The notes under the pieces are model-generated. The model was not told the origin of the DNA. It was given only the letters and a program-made list of their open reading frames with translations, and did no database searches. Shown here in pieces: positions 16,929-25,537 of a DNA stretch of 64,000 bases. How positions within the stretch are numbered: the stretch's first letter is position 1; every line of letters begins with the position of its first letter. The stretch is taken from assembly GCF_014639655.1 (NCBI RefSeq), contig NZ_BMGB01000001.1, forward strand, positions 2,267,082 to 2,331,081, given 5' to 3'. The position numbers and the translations under genes were made by a program. Source of the stretch: Conyzicola nivalis. Its GTDB lineage: Bacteria; Actinomycetota; Actinomycetes; Actinomycetales; Microbacteriaceae.

Positions 16929-17894
16929 ATGCAGTCATCGTTCGATTGGGCCCAGCGTCAGGTACGCGACGGAATTCTGCCGACAGCCGTTCTCGGAATC
17001 GCCACGTCGAAGGGCATTTCGGATGTCGCGGCCTTCGGTTCGAGCGGGTCGCGAGTGGCCACCACCGGCGACGCCTATGCGCTCTTCTCGATCACGAAGC
17101 CGCTGGTCGGTCTGACCGCCCTGCGCGCCGTCGAGCGCGGGCTGCTGGCCCTCGATGCACCGCTCGTCGGCGCCATCCCCGGGTTCACCTCCCCCGCCGT
17201 GACGCTCACCCACCTGCTCAGCCACACGTCGGGCGTCTCCGAGCCGCAGCTCGACGTCGCCGAGGGCACCCGCCGCGCGCTCGTCGAGAGCGAGCAGGAC
17301 TTCACTCCGGGCACCATGACGCGCTACTCGACCATCGCCTTCGAGGGCGTCGCGGCCCTGGTCGAGTCGGCCACGGGCGACTCGCTCGACGTCAACCTCG
17401 CGTCGCTCGCGTCCGACGCCGGCATGCCGGGGCTCACGTTCGAGCGCGACTGCGACCCGCACCCCGTGTTCGGCGCCGCGGAGCAAGATCTCGACTACGA
17501 GCGCTTCGTCACGCTGCGCCACCCGGGTGCCGGCCTGTTCGCGACCGCGGCAGACCTGCTGGGCCTCGGCTCGGCGCTGCTGCGCAACGACGGTGCCGTG
17601 GTGCACCCCACGACCCGTGACGCGATGCTGCGCCCCCTCACCGCCGGTCTGCCCAAGCTCGCGCCCTACCTCGTCGAGCGCGGCCAGGACTGGGGTCTCG
17701 GCTGGAACCTGCGGCACTCCGCCCCCGGCCTGCTGGAGCGCGGCGTCTTCGGGCACGGCGGCTGGGCCGGCACCGAGTTCTGGGTCTACCCCGAGCTCGA
17801 CCTGACCTTCGTGCTTCTCACGAACGTTGCCGTGCCTGGCCGCCTCGGCTTCAACGCCGACCCGCTGTTCAACGCGGTCGCCGCCGGGCGCTGA
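16929..17894 (+). CDS. Serine hydrolase of the beta-lactamase/penicillin-binding-protein fold
   Basis: A 321-residue protein of the Beta-lactamase (PF00144, class C/EstB-like) family. The catalytic SxxK motif is SITK (S54, K57), the second motif is represented by RYST and the third by HGGWAG in place of KTG, as in esterase-type members. No signal peptide is apparent, so it is likely a cytoplasmic esterase or peptidase, not a secreted beta-lactamase. The predicted start is leaderless. Divergent placement from a GH42 operon with shared operator sequences suggests work on a modified sugar, such as removal of an ester, but the substrate is unknown. Confidence 0.85.
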   Translation: MQSSFDWAQRQVRDGILPTAVLGIATSKGISDVAAFGSSGSRVATTGDAYALFSITKPLVGLTALRAVERGLLALDAPLVGAIPGFTSPAVTLTHLLSHTSGVSEPQLDVAEGTRRALVESEQDFTPGTMTRYSTIAFEGVAALVESATGDSLDVNLASLASDAGMPGLTFERDCDPHPVFGAAEQDLDYERFVTLRHPGAGLFATAADLLGLGSALLRNDGAVVHPTTRDAMLRPLTAGLPKLAPYLVERGQDWGLGWNLRHSAPGLLERGVFGHGGWAGTEFWVYPELDLTFVLLTNVAVPGRLGFNADPLFNAVAAGR

Positions 17895-17905
17895 GCCCCG
17901 CCCGC

Positions 17906-17979
17906 CGACAGGACCGGTCGGCCCGGCCGCCCCGTCGACAGGACGATCCCGGCCCGCCGACCCGTGGCATCCTGTCGAC
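17906..17979. repeat. Palindromic repeat family 2, copy A
   Basis: Three cores define the element: CGACAGGAC at 17906-17914, CGACAGGAC at 17936-17944 and the inverted ATCCTGTCG at 17969-17977. The spacing of 30 and 33 bp between starts is exactly repeated in copy B at 39299-39372. The GC-rich interiors share GGCCCG blocks. It lies in the gap between the serine hydrolase and the next promoter and may form a hairpin terminator. Confidence 0.8.
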
Positions 17980-17996
17980 CGACGCGGACGCAGGCG

Positions 17997-18010
17997 TGAG
18001 AGCGCTCTCA
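17997..18010. promoter_or_regulatory. LacI-type operator O1, TGAGAGCGCTCTCA
   Basis: A perfect 14-bp palindrome 8 bp upstream of the -35 element of the promoter at 18019-18046. It has the GAGAGCGCTCTC core of the two downstream sites. Confidence 0.8.
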
Positions 18011-18018
18011 GATTTTCC

Positions 18019-18046
18019 TTGACGCGGCACACTCGGTGCGCATAGT
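18019..18046 (+). promoter_or_regulatory. Promoter of the beta-glucoside operon
   Basis: TTGACG (18019-18024) and CATAGT (18041-18046) with a 16-bp spacer lie between operator O1 and operators O2/O3. This arrangement would allow looping or road-block repression by a LacI protein, most likely the one encoded at 22946-23968. Confidence 0.65.
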
Positions 18047-18063
18047 GTGGCTCCCACTTCGTC

Positions 18064-18103
18064 AGAGAGCGCTCTCTCAATTATCTCAGAGAGCGCTCTC
18101 TGA
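18064..18103. promoter_or_regulatory. Tandem LacI-type operators O2 and O3
   Basis: O2 is the palindrome AGAGAGCGCTCTCT (18064-18077). O3 is the perfect 18-bp palindrome TCAGAGAGCGCTCTCTGA (18086-18103). Their centres are 24 bp apart, just downstream of the promoter. Such perfect CG-centred palindromes are classic LacI/GalR sites. Confidence 0.82.
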
Positions 18104-18130
18104 CGCCCACGCACACACAAAGGAGTGACT

Positions 18131-19429
18131 GTGACTACATCACGACGCGCGGCCGCCATAGCAATCGCCGGCGCAGCAGCGTTCGCCCTCATCGCCTCGG
18201 GATGCGCCGCATCCGGTGGCGGGGGCGCATCCGAAGACGGCGAGATCACGCTGTCGATCACGACGTTCGGCACCATGGGTGTCGACGCCAACTACGAGAA
18301 GTACATGGAGGAGAACCCCAACATCACCATCGAGGCGACGAACCTCGAGGGCGGCGGCGCTGCCCGCGACGACGCCTACGCGAAGATCGCCGCCGGCACC
18401 GGGCTCAGCGACGTCGTCGCTATCGAGGAGGGCTGGCTCGGCACGATCCAGGAGGTCAGCGGCTCGTTCGTCGACCTGCGCGACTACGGCATCGAAGATG
18501 TCAAAGACGACTGGCTCGACTGGAAGTACAAGCAGGGCACCGACGCCGACGGTCGCGTCATCGGGGCCGGCCTCGACATCGGCCCGCAGGGCATCTGCTA
18601 CCGCGGAGACCTGTTCGCCGCGGCCGGCCTGCCGAGTGAGCGCGGCGAGGTCGCGGAATACTTCGGTGGTGCGGATGCCACGTGGGAACGCTTCTACGAG
18701 GTGGGCGAGGAGTACGTGGCCGCGAGTGGCAAGGCGTTCTACCACTCCCCCCGGTTCTTCTGGAACTCGTTCGTGAACCAGCAGGAAGAGGGCTACTACA
18801 AGAAGGACGGCGAGACCCTGAACATCGAGGGTAACGACGTGCTGAAAGACCAGCTCGCCATGATCGTCGAGGCGGAGAACGATGGCCTCGGCGCCGGGCT
18901 CCCCGGCTGGGACGTCGGCCCGGAGGCCAAGGAAGACAAGTACGCGACGTACATGTGCCCGAGCTGGATGCTCGGCATCGTGCAGGGCTACTACGACGCC
19001 GGCACCACCGACAGCGGCTGGGACTTCGCCGACGTACTCCCCGGCGGATCGGCCAACTGGGGTGGCGCCTTCCTCGGTGTTTCCGAGGCGTCCGAGCACA
19101 AGGAGGAGGCCGCCAAGCTCGCGCTCTGGCTCGCCGCCCCCGCGCAGCAGGCCGCGTCGTTCGAACTCGCCGGCCCGTTCCCGAGCACGGTCGAGGGCCA
19201 GGAGCTCGTGAAGGATTCGACGAGCGCCTTCTTCAACAACGCGCCCGTCGGCGAGATCTTCGCCGCCCGCTCCGAGGGCGTCATCGCCCAAGTGAAGGGA
19301 CCGGAAGACTCCAACATCCAGGACAACGTCTTTGGCCCGATCTTCGACCGGGTGAGCCAGGGCGAGATCACCGATGGCGACACCGCGTGGAAGGAAGCCG
19401 TCAAGCTGCTGAACCAGCTGGTCGGCTGA
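18131..19429 (+). CDS. Sugar ABC transporter substrate-binding lipoprotein (CUT1)
   Basis: A 432-residue extracellular solute-binding protein of the SBP_bac_1 family with a lipoprotein signal (IASGC, Cys25). GTG 18131 is chosen over GTG 18125 because AAGGAG ends 5 bases before it. The mature protein has the MalE-like two-domain fold (LSITTFGTMGVDANYEKY near the N-terminus, then an aromatic-rich binding region and a C-terminal helical lobe). With the two permeases and the beta-glucosidase that follow, the likely ligand is a beta-linked glucose oligosaccharide such as cellobiose. That assignment is from context. Expression should be controlled by the three operators just upstream. Confidence 0.93.
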   Translation: MTTSRRAAAIAIAGAAAFALIASGCAASGGGGASEDGEITLSITTFGTMGVDANYEKYMEENPNITIEATNLEGGGAARDDAYAKIAAGTGLSDVVAIEEGWLGTIQEVSGSFVDLRDYGIEDVKDDWLDWKYKQGTDADGRVIGAGLDIGPQGICYRGDLFAAAGLPSERGEVAEYFGGADATWERFYEVGEEYVAASGKAFYHSPRFFWNSFVNQQEEGYYKKDGETLNIEGNDVLKDQLAMIVEAENDGLGAGLPGWDVGPEAKEDKYATYMCPSWMLGIVQGYYDAGTTDSGWDFADVLPGGSANWGGAFLGVSEASEHKEEAAKLALWLAAPAQQAASFELAGPFPSTVEGQELVKDSTSAFFNNAPVGEIFAARSEGVIAQVKGPEDSNIQDNVFGPIFDRVSQGEITDGDTAWKEAVKLLNQLVG

Positions 19430-19441
19430 CCCTCACCCTCC

Positions 19442-19485
19442 GGACAGGCGGTCCCCGTGTCATCCGGCACAGGGGCCGCCTGCCC
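19442..19485 (+). terminator. Intercistronic hairpin after the binding-protein gene
   Basis: A near-palindrome (left arm about 19442-19461, right arm about 19467-19485; ACAGGCGGTCCCCGTGT pairs with its complement bar two positions) separates the binding-protein gene from the permease genes. There is no T-run, so it probably stabilises the upstream mRNA or trims read-through. Confidence 0.5.
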
Positions 19486-19527
19486 GACCCTGACTCGACA
19501 ACGACGAATTCGCGGATTGGCTGGCCG

Positions 19528-20538
19528 ATGACGACCACACTCGGGGCGCGGGCGCCCTCCACACTCACGTTCACACAGAAGCTCTCGCGGCTCGACTACA
19601 AGGCGTCGCCGTACCTGTACATCGCGCCGTTCTTCATTCTGTTCGCGCTGATCGGCGTCTTCCCGATCATCTACACGCTCAACGTCTCGCTCTACGACTG
19701 GCATCTGCTCAAGGGCCAGGGCGACTTCGTCGGGCTCGACAACTACGCCTCGGTGCTCGCCGACCCGTTCTTCTGGAACGCCTTCGGCAACACGATCAGC
19801 ATCTTCCTGCTGTCGGCCATCCCGCAGCTGATCTTCGCCACGGTCATCGCCGCCGTGCTCGACCAGGCCATCCGGGCGCGCACCTTCTGGCGCATGAGCA
19901 TCCTGCTGCCGTACATCGTGGCGCCGGTCGCGGTCGCCGTGATCTTCCTGCAGATCTTCAACCAGTACCACGGGCCCATCGCCGGGCTGCTCGAGCTGTT
20001 CGGTCTCGACCCGATCCGCTGGTCGTTCGACGTCTTCCCCTCCCACGTCGCGATCGCGAGCATGGTGAACTGGCGCTGGACCGGCTACAACGCGCTCATC
20101 CTGCTCGCCGCCATGCAGGCCATCCCGCGCGACGTGTACGAGTCGGCGGCCCTCGACGGCGCCACCAAGGCCCGCCGGTTCTGGTCGATCACCATCCCGA
20201 TGATCCGGCCGACGCTCATCTTCGTCGTGATCACCTCGACCATCGGCGGACTGCAGATCTTCACCGAGCCCAAACTGTTCGACGGACGCACCTACGGCGG
20301 CGGCGACAAGCAGTTCCAGACGATCGTGCTCTACCTGTACGAGCTCGCCTTCCCGCGCCGCGACTTCGGCCGGGCGTCGGCGACCGCCTGGATCCTGTTC
20401 ATCATCATCATTCTGGCGGGGCTCATCAACTTCGCCATCTCGCGGGCCATCCGCACCGGCGACGCCAAGCCCACCCGCATACCGCGGGTCAGACCGGCCG
20501 CGCTGATCACCCCGACCAGGAACGGACGCCGAGCATGA
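19528..20538 (+). CDS. Sugar ABC transporter permease, MalF type (CUT1)
   Basis: A 336-residue inner-membrane protein with six main transmembrane segments. The cytoplasmic EAA-type loop reads YESAALDGATKARRFWSITIPMIRP, split here as YESAALDGA and FWSITIPMIRP, around residues 206-230. ATG 19528 follows the intercistronic hairpin. A much longer open frame upstream is only read-through of other genes. The C-terminal tail is basic. It works with the permease encoded next, which it overlaps by ATGA. No ATPase gene is present in the operon, so a shared MsiK-like ATPase elsewhere must energise it. Confidence 0.93.
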   Translation: MTTTLGARAPSTLTFTQKLSRLDYKASPYLYIAPFFILFALIGVFPIIYTLNVSLYDWHLLKGQGDFVGLDNYASVLADPFFWNAFGNTISIFLLSAIPQLIFATVIAAVLDQAIRARTFWRMSILLPYIVAPVAVAVIFLQIFNQYHGPIAGLLELFGLDPIRWSFDVFPSHVAIASMVNWRWTGYNALILLAAMQAIPRDVYESAALDGATKARRFWSITIPMIRPTLIFVVITSTIGGLQIFTEPKLFDGRTYGGGDKQFQTIVLYLYELAFPRRDFGRASATAWILFIIIILAGLINFAISRAIRTGDAKPTRIPRVRPAALITPTRNGRRA

Positions 20539-21431
20539 GCGCGCTACTCGAACGACAGCAGGTCGCTCCCGAGGTGAAACAGGAACGCCAGGCGAAACGC
20601 CGCAAGGTCTACGAGGCCCCCGGTTTTCTCACCTACGCCCTGCTCGCCGCGTTCTTCGCCGGCTCCGCGTTCCCGCTCTGGTGGTCGTTCGTCATCGGCA
20701 GCCGGCAGTCGTCCGACACGAACCTCGTGCCGCCCGCGGTGGTGCCCGGCGGGAACTTCCTGTCGAACGCCGCCAAGGTGTTCGAGACGGTGCCGTTCTT
20801 CCAGGCGCTGATCAACAGCGTCATCATCTCGGGTGCGATCACCATCTCGGTGGTGTTCTTCTCCACCCTCGCCGGGTACGCGTTCGCGAAACTCAAGTTC
20901 CGCGCCAGCAACGGGCTGCTGCTCACCGTCATCGCAACCATGGCCATCCCCACCCAGCTCGGCATCATCCCGCTGTTTATGCTGATGGCGCAGTGGCACT
21001 GGATCGGCACCCTGCAGGCGGTCATCGTGCCGGGACTCGTCACCGCGTTCGGGGTGTTCTTTATGCGCCAGTACCTCGTCGATGTCATCCCCGACGAGCT
21101 CATCGAGGCCGCCCGCATGGACGGCGCCAGCATGTGGGGCACGTTCTGGCACGTCGCGGTTCCCGCCGCCCGCCCGGCGATGGCGGTGCTCGCGCTGTTC
21201 ACGTTCATGGCGGCGTGGACCGACTTCCTCTGGCCGCTTCTCGTGCTCGGTCCGAGGAACCCGAGCGTGCAGACGGCGCTCGCCTCGCTCAGCGCGAGCG
21301 GCGGGCAGACCCCCGACAACGCGATGGTGCTCGCTGGCGCCGTGTTGTCGGTCATCCCGCTGCTCATCCTTTTCATCCTGGCGGGCAAGCAGCTCGTCGC
21401 CGGAATCATGCAGGGTGCGGTGAAGGGTTAG
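20535..21431 (+). CDS. Sugar ABC transporter permease, MalG type (CUT1)
   Basis: A 298-residue membrane protein of the BPD_transp_1 family with the EAA loop IEAARMDGASMWGTFWHV (about residues 192-209) and six hydrophobic segments. Its ATG overlaps the previous stop (ATGA), and its TAG is immediately followed by the GH1 ATG with no gap, so permease and beta-glucosidase are tightly coupled. It pairs with the MalF-type subunit upstream to form the channel for the presumed beta-glucoside. Confidence 0.93.
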   Translation: MSALLERQQVAPEVKQERQAKRRKVYEAPGFLTYALLAAFFAGSAFPLWWSFVIGSRQSSDTNLVPPAVVPGGNFLSNAAKVFETVPFFQALINSVIISGAITISVVFFSTLAGYAFAKLKFRASNGLLLTVIATMAIPTQLGIIPLFMLMAQWHWIGTLQAVIVPGLVTAFGVFFMRQYLVDVIPDELIEAARMDGASMWGTFWHVAVPAARPAMAVLALFTFMAAWTDFLWPLLVLGPRNPSVQTALASLSASGGQTPDNAMVLAGAVLSVIPLLILFILAGKQLVAGIMQGAVKG

Positions 21432-22874
21432 ATGTCGCTCGAAATACTGCCGACCACCGCGGGCAACCCCGACTACCGCGACGCGGGCCTCGAATTCCCG
21501 CCCGCCTTCGTGATCGGCTCGGCCACCGCCGCCTACCAGATCGAGGGGGCGGTGGCCGAGGGCGGCCGCGGTCCCTCGATCTGGGACACCTTCAGCCACA
21601 CCCCGGGCCGGGTCGTCGCCGGCGACACGGGTGACGTCGCCGACGACCATTACCACCGGCTCGAGAGCGACCTCGACCTGATGGCGTCGCTCGGGCTCGA
21701 GGCATACCGGTTCTCGATCGCGTGGCCGCGCATCCAGCCACTCGGCTCGGGCGAACCGAACCGGGCCGGCCTCGACTTCTACTCGCGGCTCGTCGACGGG
21801 CTGCTCGCCAGGGGCATCCGGCCCATCGCGACGCTGTACCACTGGGATCTGCCGCAGGCGCTCGAGGACGAGGGCGGCTGGTCCAACCGGCAGACCGCCT
21901 ACCGCTTCGCCGAATACGCGGCGATCGTCGGGGTCGAGCTCGGCGACCGGGTCGCCGTCTGGACGACCCTCAACGAGCCGTGGTGCTCGGCGTACCTCGG
22001 TTACGGTTCGGGTGCCCACGCTCCCGGGCGCACCGAGCCGCTCGCGGCACTGCGCGCGGTGCACCACCTGAACCTCGCGCACGGCCTCGGCATCCTCGCG
22101 CTGCGGGAGACGGTGACAAACGACGCCGAGTATTCGGCGACGCTGAACTTCCACGTCGTGCGCGGTGACCACGCCAGCTCGCCCGAGGCGATCCGTCGCA
22201 TCGACGCGCTCGCCAACCGCGGCTTCACCGGCCCGATGCTCACCGGCGCCTATCCGGCCGACCTGCTGGCCGACACCGCGGCGATCACCGACTGGTCGTT
22301 CGTGCTGCCGGGCGACCTCGGGCTGATCCACCAGCCGATCGACTTCCTCGGCGTCAACTACTACTCGACCGCGACCGTCCGCATGTGGGACGGCACGAGC
22401 GTTAGGCAGAACGCCGACGGCCACAAAGACGTGGGCGGCTCCCCGTGGCCGGGCAGCGAGCACGTCGAGTTTCTCGTGCAGGACGGCCCGTACACGTCGA
22501 TGGGGTGGAACATCGCGCCCGACGGCCTCGAAGAGCTGCTCGTCTCGCTGCACGAGGCCCATCCGGGGCTGCCGCTCGTGATCACCGAGAACGGCGCCGC
22601 GTTCGACGACACGGTGGAAGACGGCCGGGTCGACGACCCGGAACGCGTCGACTACCTGCGCCGCCACTTCACCGCCGCGCACCGGGCCATCCAGTGCGGC
22701 GTCGACCTGCGCGGCTACCTGGTCTGGTCATTGCTCGACAACTTCGAGTGGGGCTACGGCTACAGCAAGCGGTTCGGCATCGTGCACGTGGACTACGAGA
22801 CGCAGCAGCGCACCGTCAAACGCAGCGGGGCCTGGCTCGCCGACCTGATCGCGGGGCACCGGATCCCCGAGTGA
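21432..22874 (+). CDS. Beta-glucosidase, glycoside hydrolase family 1
   Basis: A 480-residue cytoplasmic GH1 enzyme. The N-terminal signature [15 protein letters not shown], the acid/base glutamate in TLNEPW (E182) and the nucleophile in ITENGAA (E386) are all intact, and the length is normal for the family. It should split imported cellobiose or other aryl- or oligo-beta-glucosides to glucose. ATG 21432 directly abuts the permease stop. It is the last metabolic gene of the operon, followed by the LacI regulator after 71 bp. Beta-galactosidase side activity is common in GH1 and cannot be excluded. Confidence 0.96.
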   Translation: MSLEILPTTAGNPDYRDAGLEFPPAFVIGSATAAYQIEGAVAEGGRGPSIWDTFSHTPGRVVAGDTGDVADDHYHRLESDLDLMASLGLEAYRFSIAWPRIQPLGSGEPNRAGLDFYSRLVDGLLARGIRPIATLYHWDLPQALEDEGGWSNRQTAYRFAEYAAIVGVELGDRVAVWTTLNEPWCSAYLGYGSGAHAPGRTEPLAALRAVHHLNLAHGLGILALRETVTNDAEYSATLNFHVVRGDHASSPEAIRRIDALANRGFTGPMLTGAYPADLLADTAAITDWSFVLPGDLGLIHQPIDFLGVNYYSTATVRMWDGTSVRQNADGHKDVGGSPWPGSEHVEFLVQDGPYTSMGWNIAPDGLEELLVSLHEAHPGLPLVITENGAAFDDTVEDGRVDDPERVDYLRRHFTAAHRAIQCGVDLRGYLVWSLLDNFEWGYGYSKRFGIVHVDYETQQRTVKRSGAWLADLIAGHRIPE

Positions 22875-22887
22875 CGGTACGGTCACT
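22870..22887. promoter_or_regulatory. Palindrome at the start of the LacI leader
   Basis: AGTGAC (22870-22875) and GTCACT (22882-22887) flank GGTACG, overlapping the GH1 stop codon. TAAGAT at 22887-22892 could be a -10 element for the LacI gene. The palindrome may be an operator or a small hairpin; no matching copy is seen elsewhere in the window. Confidence 0.35.
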
Positions 22888-22945
22888 AAGATTCCCTAGG
22901 GCGCGGCCACCCGTCGCGGGTGCCAACCCGCTACGAGAGGCGACT

Positions 22946-23968
22946 ATGACGAGCGACGAATTCGTCGAGGGTGGCAAGCCCACTCTCGAGGCCGTCGGCG
23001 CGCTCGCCGGGGTCTCCCGGGCCACGGTCTCGCGAGTGATCAACGGTCACGCGACGGTGAAGCCCGAGATGGTGGACGCCGTCAACGCCGCCGTCGCCCA
23101 GCTGCGGTACGTGCCCAACCGGGCGGCGCGCAGCCTCGTGCGCCGGCGCACCCAGATGATCGCGATGGTCATCCCGGAGCGCACCGCCGAGTTCTTCGCC
23201 GACCCCTACTTCGCCGAGGTCATCCAGGGCGCCGCCCTGTACGCGTCGTCGACGGATCAGACGCTGACGCTGTTGATCGAATCGGATGCCGACCCGGAGA
23301 AGACGCGCCGCTACCTCACCGGGGGGAATGTCGACGGCGCGCTGATCCTCTCGCACCACAGCCGGGTGCCCGCCTACGTCGAGCTATCCGACACCGTTCC
23401 GATGGTCTTCGGCGTGCGTCCGCTCGAACCGGCCGAACGCCCGATCCACGTCGTCGACGTCGACAACGTGGAGGCGGCAGCCATCGCCACCCGCCACCTC
23501 GTCGCCCGCGGGCGCACCAGCATCGCGACGATCAGCGGCCCGCTCGACACCGCGGCGGGCATCGACCGCGTGAACGGCTGGCGTTCGGCGCTCGCGGATG
23601 CCGGGCTGGACGCCGGTCCGCTCGAGTCGGGCACGTTCACCCCGGCGAGCGGCGCGGAGGCGATGCAACGCCTGCTCGACAACGGCGCCCGCATCGACGC
23701 CGTGTTCGCGGCCTCCGCGCAGATGGCGACGGGCGCGCTCGAGGTGCTGCGCGCTCACTCGATCCGGGTGCCCTACGACATCGCCGTCGCCAGCGTCGAC
23801 AACAACTACTTCTCGACGAGCGCGAATCCGCCGCTCACGACGGTCGACCTCGACACCGCCAACAAGGGCGCCGTGCTCGTCCAGACGCTGCTGCGCCTCA
23901 TCGACGGCGAAGACGTCCCGCCGTTCACGGCCGTGCCGACGGCGCTGGTCGAGCGGCGGTCGGTGTAG
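22946..23968 (+). CDS. LacI-family repressor of the beta-glucoside operon
   Basis: A 340-residue LacI/GalR regulator with the HTH TLEAVGALAGVSRATVSRVIN (shown as two parts, TLEAVGALAG and VSRATVSRVIN, residues about 13-33) and an effector domain of the usual length. It resembles actinobacterial CebR/BglR-type regulators. ATG 22946 is preceded by GAGAGG. It lies at the end of the ABC/GH1 operon, whose promoter is surrounded by three GAGAGCGCTCTC palindromes. CebR-type proteins are known to bind such TGGGAGCGCTCCCA-like sites, so this is the likely repressor. The effector, perhaps cellobiose, is inferred. Confidence 0.92.
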   Translation: MTSDEFVEGGKPTLEAVGALAGVSRATVSRVINGHATVKPEMVDAVNAAVAQLRYVPNRAARSLVRRRTQMIAMVIPERTAEFFADPYFAEVIQGAALYASSTDQTLTLLIESDADPEKTRRYLTGGNVDGALILSHHSRVPAYVELSDTVPMVFGVRPLEPAERPIHVVDVDNVEAAAIATRHLVARGRTSIATISGPLDTAAGIDRVNGWRSALADAGLDAGPLESGTFTPASGAEAMQRLLDNGARIDAVFAASAQMATGALEVLRAHSIRVPYDIAVASVDNNYFSTSANPPLTTVDLDTANKGAVLVQTLLRLIDGEDVPPFTAVPTALVERRSV

Positions 23969-23982
23969 CCACCCGCGCTACA
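23964..23982. terminator. Small hairpin shared by two convergent stop codons
   Basis: TGTAGC (23964-23969) and GCTACA (23977-23982) enclose a 7-nt loop. The left arm contains the TAG stop of the LacI gene and the right arm the TAG stop of the convergent HEAT-repeat gene. Short arms make this a weak terminator at best. Confidence 0.4.
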
Positions 23983-24622
23983 GGGCGGTGCGTCGCGCCT
24001 CCGCTACGGCATCGTCGAAGTCCTCGTCGGGATCGTTGATCAGGCGCTCGGTGGCGACGGCGTGCAGCCGGATGTCGATGTCACGGTGCGAGGCCCGCGC
24101 CCGCAGCATCGGCACGGCGACCTCGCCGAGCGCGACGATGGAGCGGGTGAGGCTGCGCTGCGTCTCTCGTCCGCCTCGTCCGAGCTGGGAGGCCAGCGCC
24201 TCCGCCAGCTGCGCTTCCTGGCCCGCGGGAACGAGCCCGGCGGCGGTGCGCCACGCGGTCGTCGCCACCTCGTCGTGCGGGTCGCGCAGCACCTCGGCCG
24301 TGATCGCGGACCAGCCGCGCGGGTCGCCGATCTTCGACAGCGTGTGCAGTGCCTGGCTGCGCGCTTGAGGGCTGTCGGCCCCCACCTCGTAGAGCAGCCG
24401 CGGAACCGTGTGGGATGACGGATGCCGCGTGAGCGCCCAGGTGAGCATGTCGCGCACGAAGAAGTCAGGCTCGACGCCGCTGCGGTCGACGAGCACGGGG
24501 ACGAACCGCACGTCGGGATACGTGCCGGCCGCGAGCGCGGTCTGCAGTCGAGCGGACGACGACTCGTCGCCCAGCGCCGCCCGCAGGCGATCGGCGGGCC
24601 CGGTTGCGTCTGGCGAGGTCAT
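23978..24622 (-). CDS. HEAT-repeat-type protein
   Basis: A 214-residue soluble, all-helical protein with HEAT-like repeats (for example ARSQALHTLSKIGDPRGWSA, DPHDEVATTAWRTAAGL and RSLTRSIVALGEVAVPMLRA). Such scaffolds mediate protein-protein contacts; no catalytic motif is visible. ATG 24622 is chosen because GGAGG lies 9 bases upstream, whereas ATG 24631 would abut it. The sequence before the start holds a direct repeat of CTGATGGAGGATG, so a second GGAGG lies further up. It is the last gene of the minus-strand transporter operon, 39 bp after the alpha/beta hydrolase. Its role in that operon is unknown. Confidence 0.8.
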   Translation of the reverse strand: MTSPDATGPADRLRAALGDESSSARLQTALAAGTYPDVRFVPVLVDRSGVEPDFFVRDMLTWALTRHPSSHTVPRLLYEVGADSPQARSQALHTLSKIGDPRGWSAITAEVLRDPHDEVATTAWRTAAGLVPAGQEAQLAEALASQLGRGGRETQRSLTRSIVALGEVAVPMLRARASHRDIDIRLHAVATERLINDPDEDFDDAVAEARRTAL

Positions 24623-24661
24623 GCAGTCCATCCTCCATCAGACTCGCATCCTCCATCAGTA

Positions 24662-25537
24662 TCAGAGCGACCGCAGGAACCCCGCCATCTCGTCGAGCGT
24701 GCGCAGCGCGCCGGGGAGACCCGGGGTGTTGAGGTGCCCGTGCAGCACTCCGGTCTCCAGGTATTCGCGAACGGGCACGCCCGCGGCGCGCAGGCGTGCG
24801 GCGGCATCCTGGGCCGAGGGCAGGAGGTCGTCGTACTCGGCACCGATCACGAGTGTCGGCGGCAGCCCGGCGAAGTGGGCGGCACCCGGATGGGCGCTGC
24901 CCGGGTAGGCGCTGCCCGGGTAGGCGCTGCCCGGGTAGGCGCTGCCCGGGTACGCGAGGGGCGGCGGGTCGTCGGCGAGCGGGCCGAGGTAGAAGGTCGC
25001 CATCGCGGTCATCTTCGCGGGCGGGAAGCGCACCGACGCGGGCAGCTGTGCCATGCGGGCCGTCAGGTCGGCCGGCGCGGGCGGGTTCACCCGGTGCAGG
25101 TACGGGTACGCGAGCACCAGGCCGGCCAATGCCACCTCGTCGCGCAGCCTCAGCGCAGCGGCCAGCGCGAGGTTGCCGCCGGCGCTCGTTCCGCCCAGCA
25201 CCACGGGCCCGGCGAGCGCACCCACCACGGCGACCACGTCGTCTAGCCCGGCCGGGAACGCCGCGAGCCGGTAGCCGACCGAGACGACCGTGGCGCCCGC
25301 CCGCGCGACGAGTTCGCGCGCCACCACGTCGGCCTCGGGCATGTCGAGATCGCCGGCCGCGAATCCGCCGCCGTGCAGCCAGACCACGGTCGGCCCGGCC
25401 GAGCCGTAGGTGCGCACCGGAACCCCGGCGACCGTCGACGACACGACCGGGCACGCCGGCGCCGCGTAGGAACCGAGCGGCGCCGCCATCGACTCCCCCG
25501 AGTCGAGGCGCGAGGCGAGGGTGGGATCGAGCGTCAC
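24662..25537 (-). CDS. Alpha/beta hydrolase, hormone-sensitive-lipase-like esterase
   Basis: A 291-residue hydrolase of the HSL (Abhydrolase_3) family. HGGGF (H55-F59) forms the oxyanion motif, GTSAG carries the catalytic serine (S118), EYDD (about 234-237) the acid and VLHGH (about 264-268) the histidine. Residues 196-220 are a run of pentapeptide repeats (PGSAY type) encoded by a 15-bp tandem repeat, placed in the cap/loop region before the catalytic Asp. GTG 25537 overlaps the preceding stop (GTGA). It probably de-esterifies a short-chain ester, perhaps on the sugar carried by the ABC system of the same operon; that is inference. Confidence 0.88.
   Translation of the reverse strand: MTLDPTLASRLDSGESMAAPLGSYAAPACPVVSSTVAGVPVRTYGSAGPTVVWLHGGGFAAGDLDMPEADVVARELVARAGATVVSVGYRLAAFPAGLDDVVAVVGALAGPVVLGGTSAGGNLALAAALRLRDEVALAGLVLAYPYLHRVNPPAPADLTARMAQLPASVRFPPAKMTAMATFYLGPLADDPPPLAYPGSAYPGSAYPGSAYPGSAHPGAAHFAGLPPTLVIGAEYDDLLPSAQDAAARLRAAGVPVREYLETGVLHGHLNTPGLPGALRTLDEMAGFLRSL
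24885..24959. repeat. 15-bp coding tandem repeat in the esterase gene
   Basis: Five units of 15 bp; the three central ones are identical (CCCGGGTAGGCGCTG) and the outer two diverge. They encode repeated Y-P-G-S-A units. Copy number could vary between strains. Confidence 0.9.

Noticed and set aside
16844-16930. Earlier ATG start (16930) for the LacI gene of the GH42 operon
   Set aside because: It would translate through the CGTTGCAACG operator and add 29 residues with no homology; GTG 16843 has a ribosome site and begins at the helix-turn-helix.
16929-17894. Antibiotic-resistance beta-lactamase
   Set aside because: There is no export signal and the third motif is HGG instead of KTG; the sequence fits the esterase/peptidase side of the fold.
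20544-22682. Minus-strand open frame of about 700 codons opposite the MalG-type permease and GH1 genes
   Set aside because: The plus strand carries an EAA-loop permease and a complete GH1 active site; the antisense product has low-complexity composition and no ribosome site.
24885-24959. CRISPR-like array
   Set aside because: Units are 15 bp with no spacers, lie in a coding frame and have no cas genes nearby; it is a coding tandem repeat.
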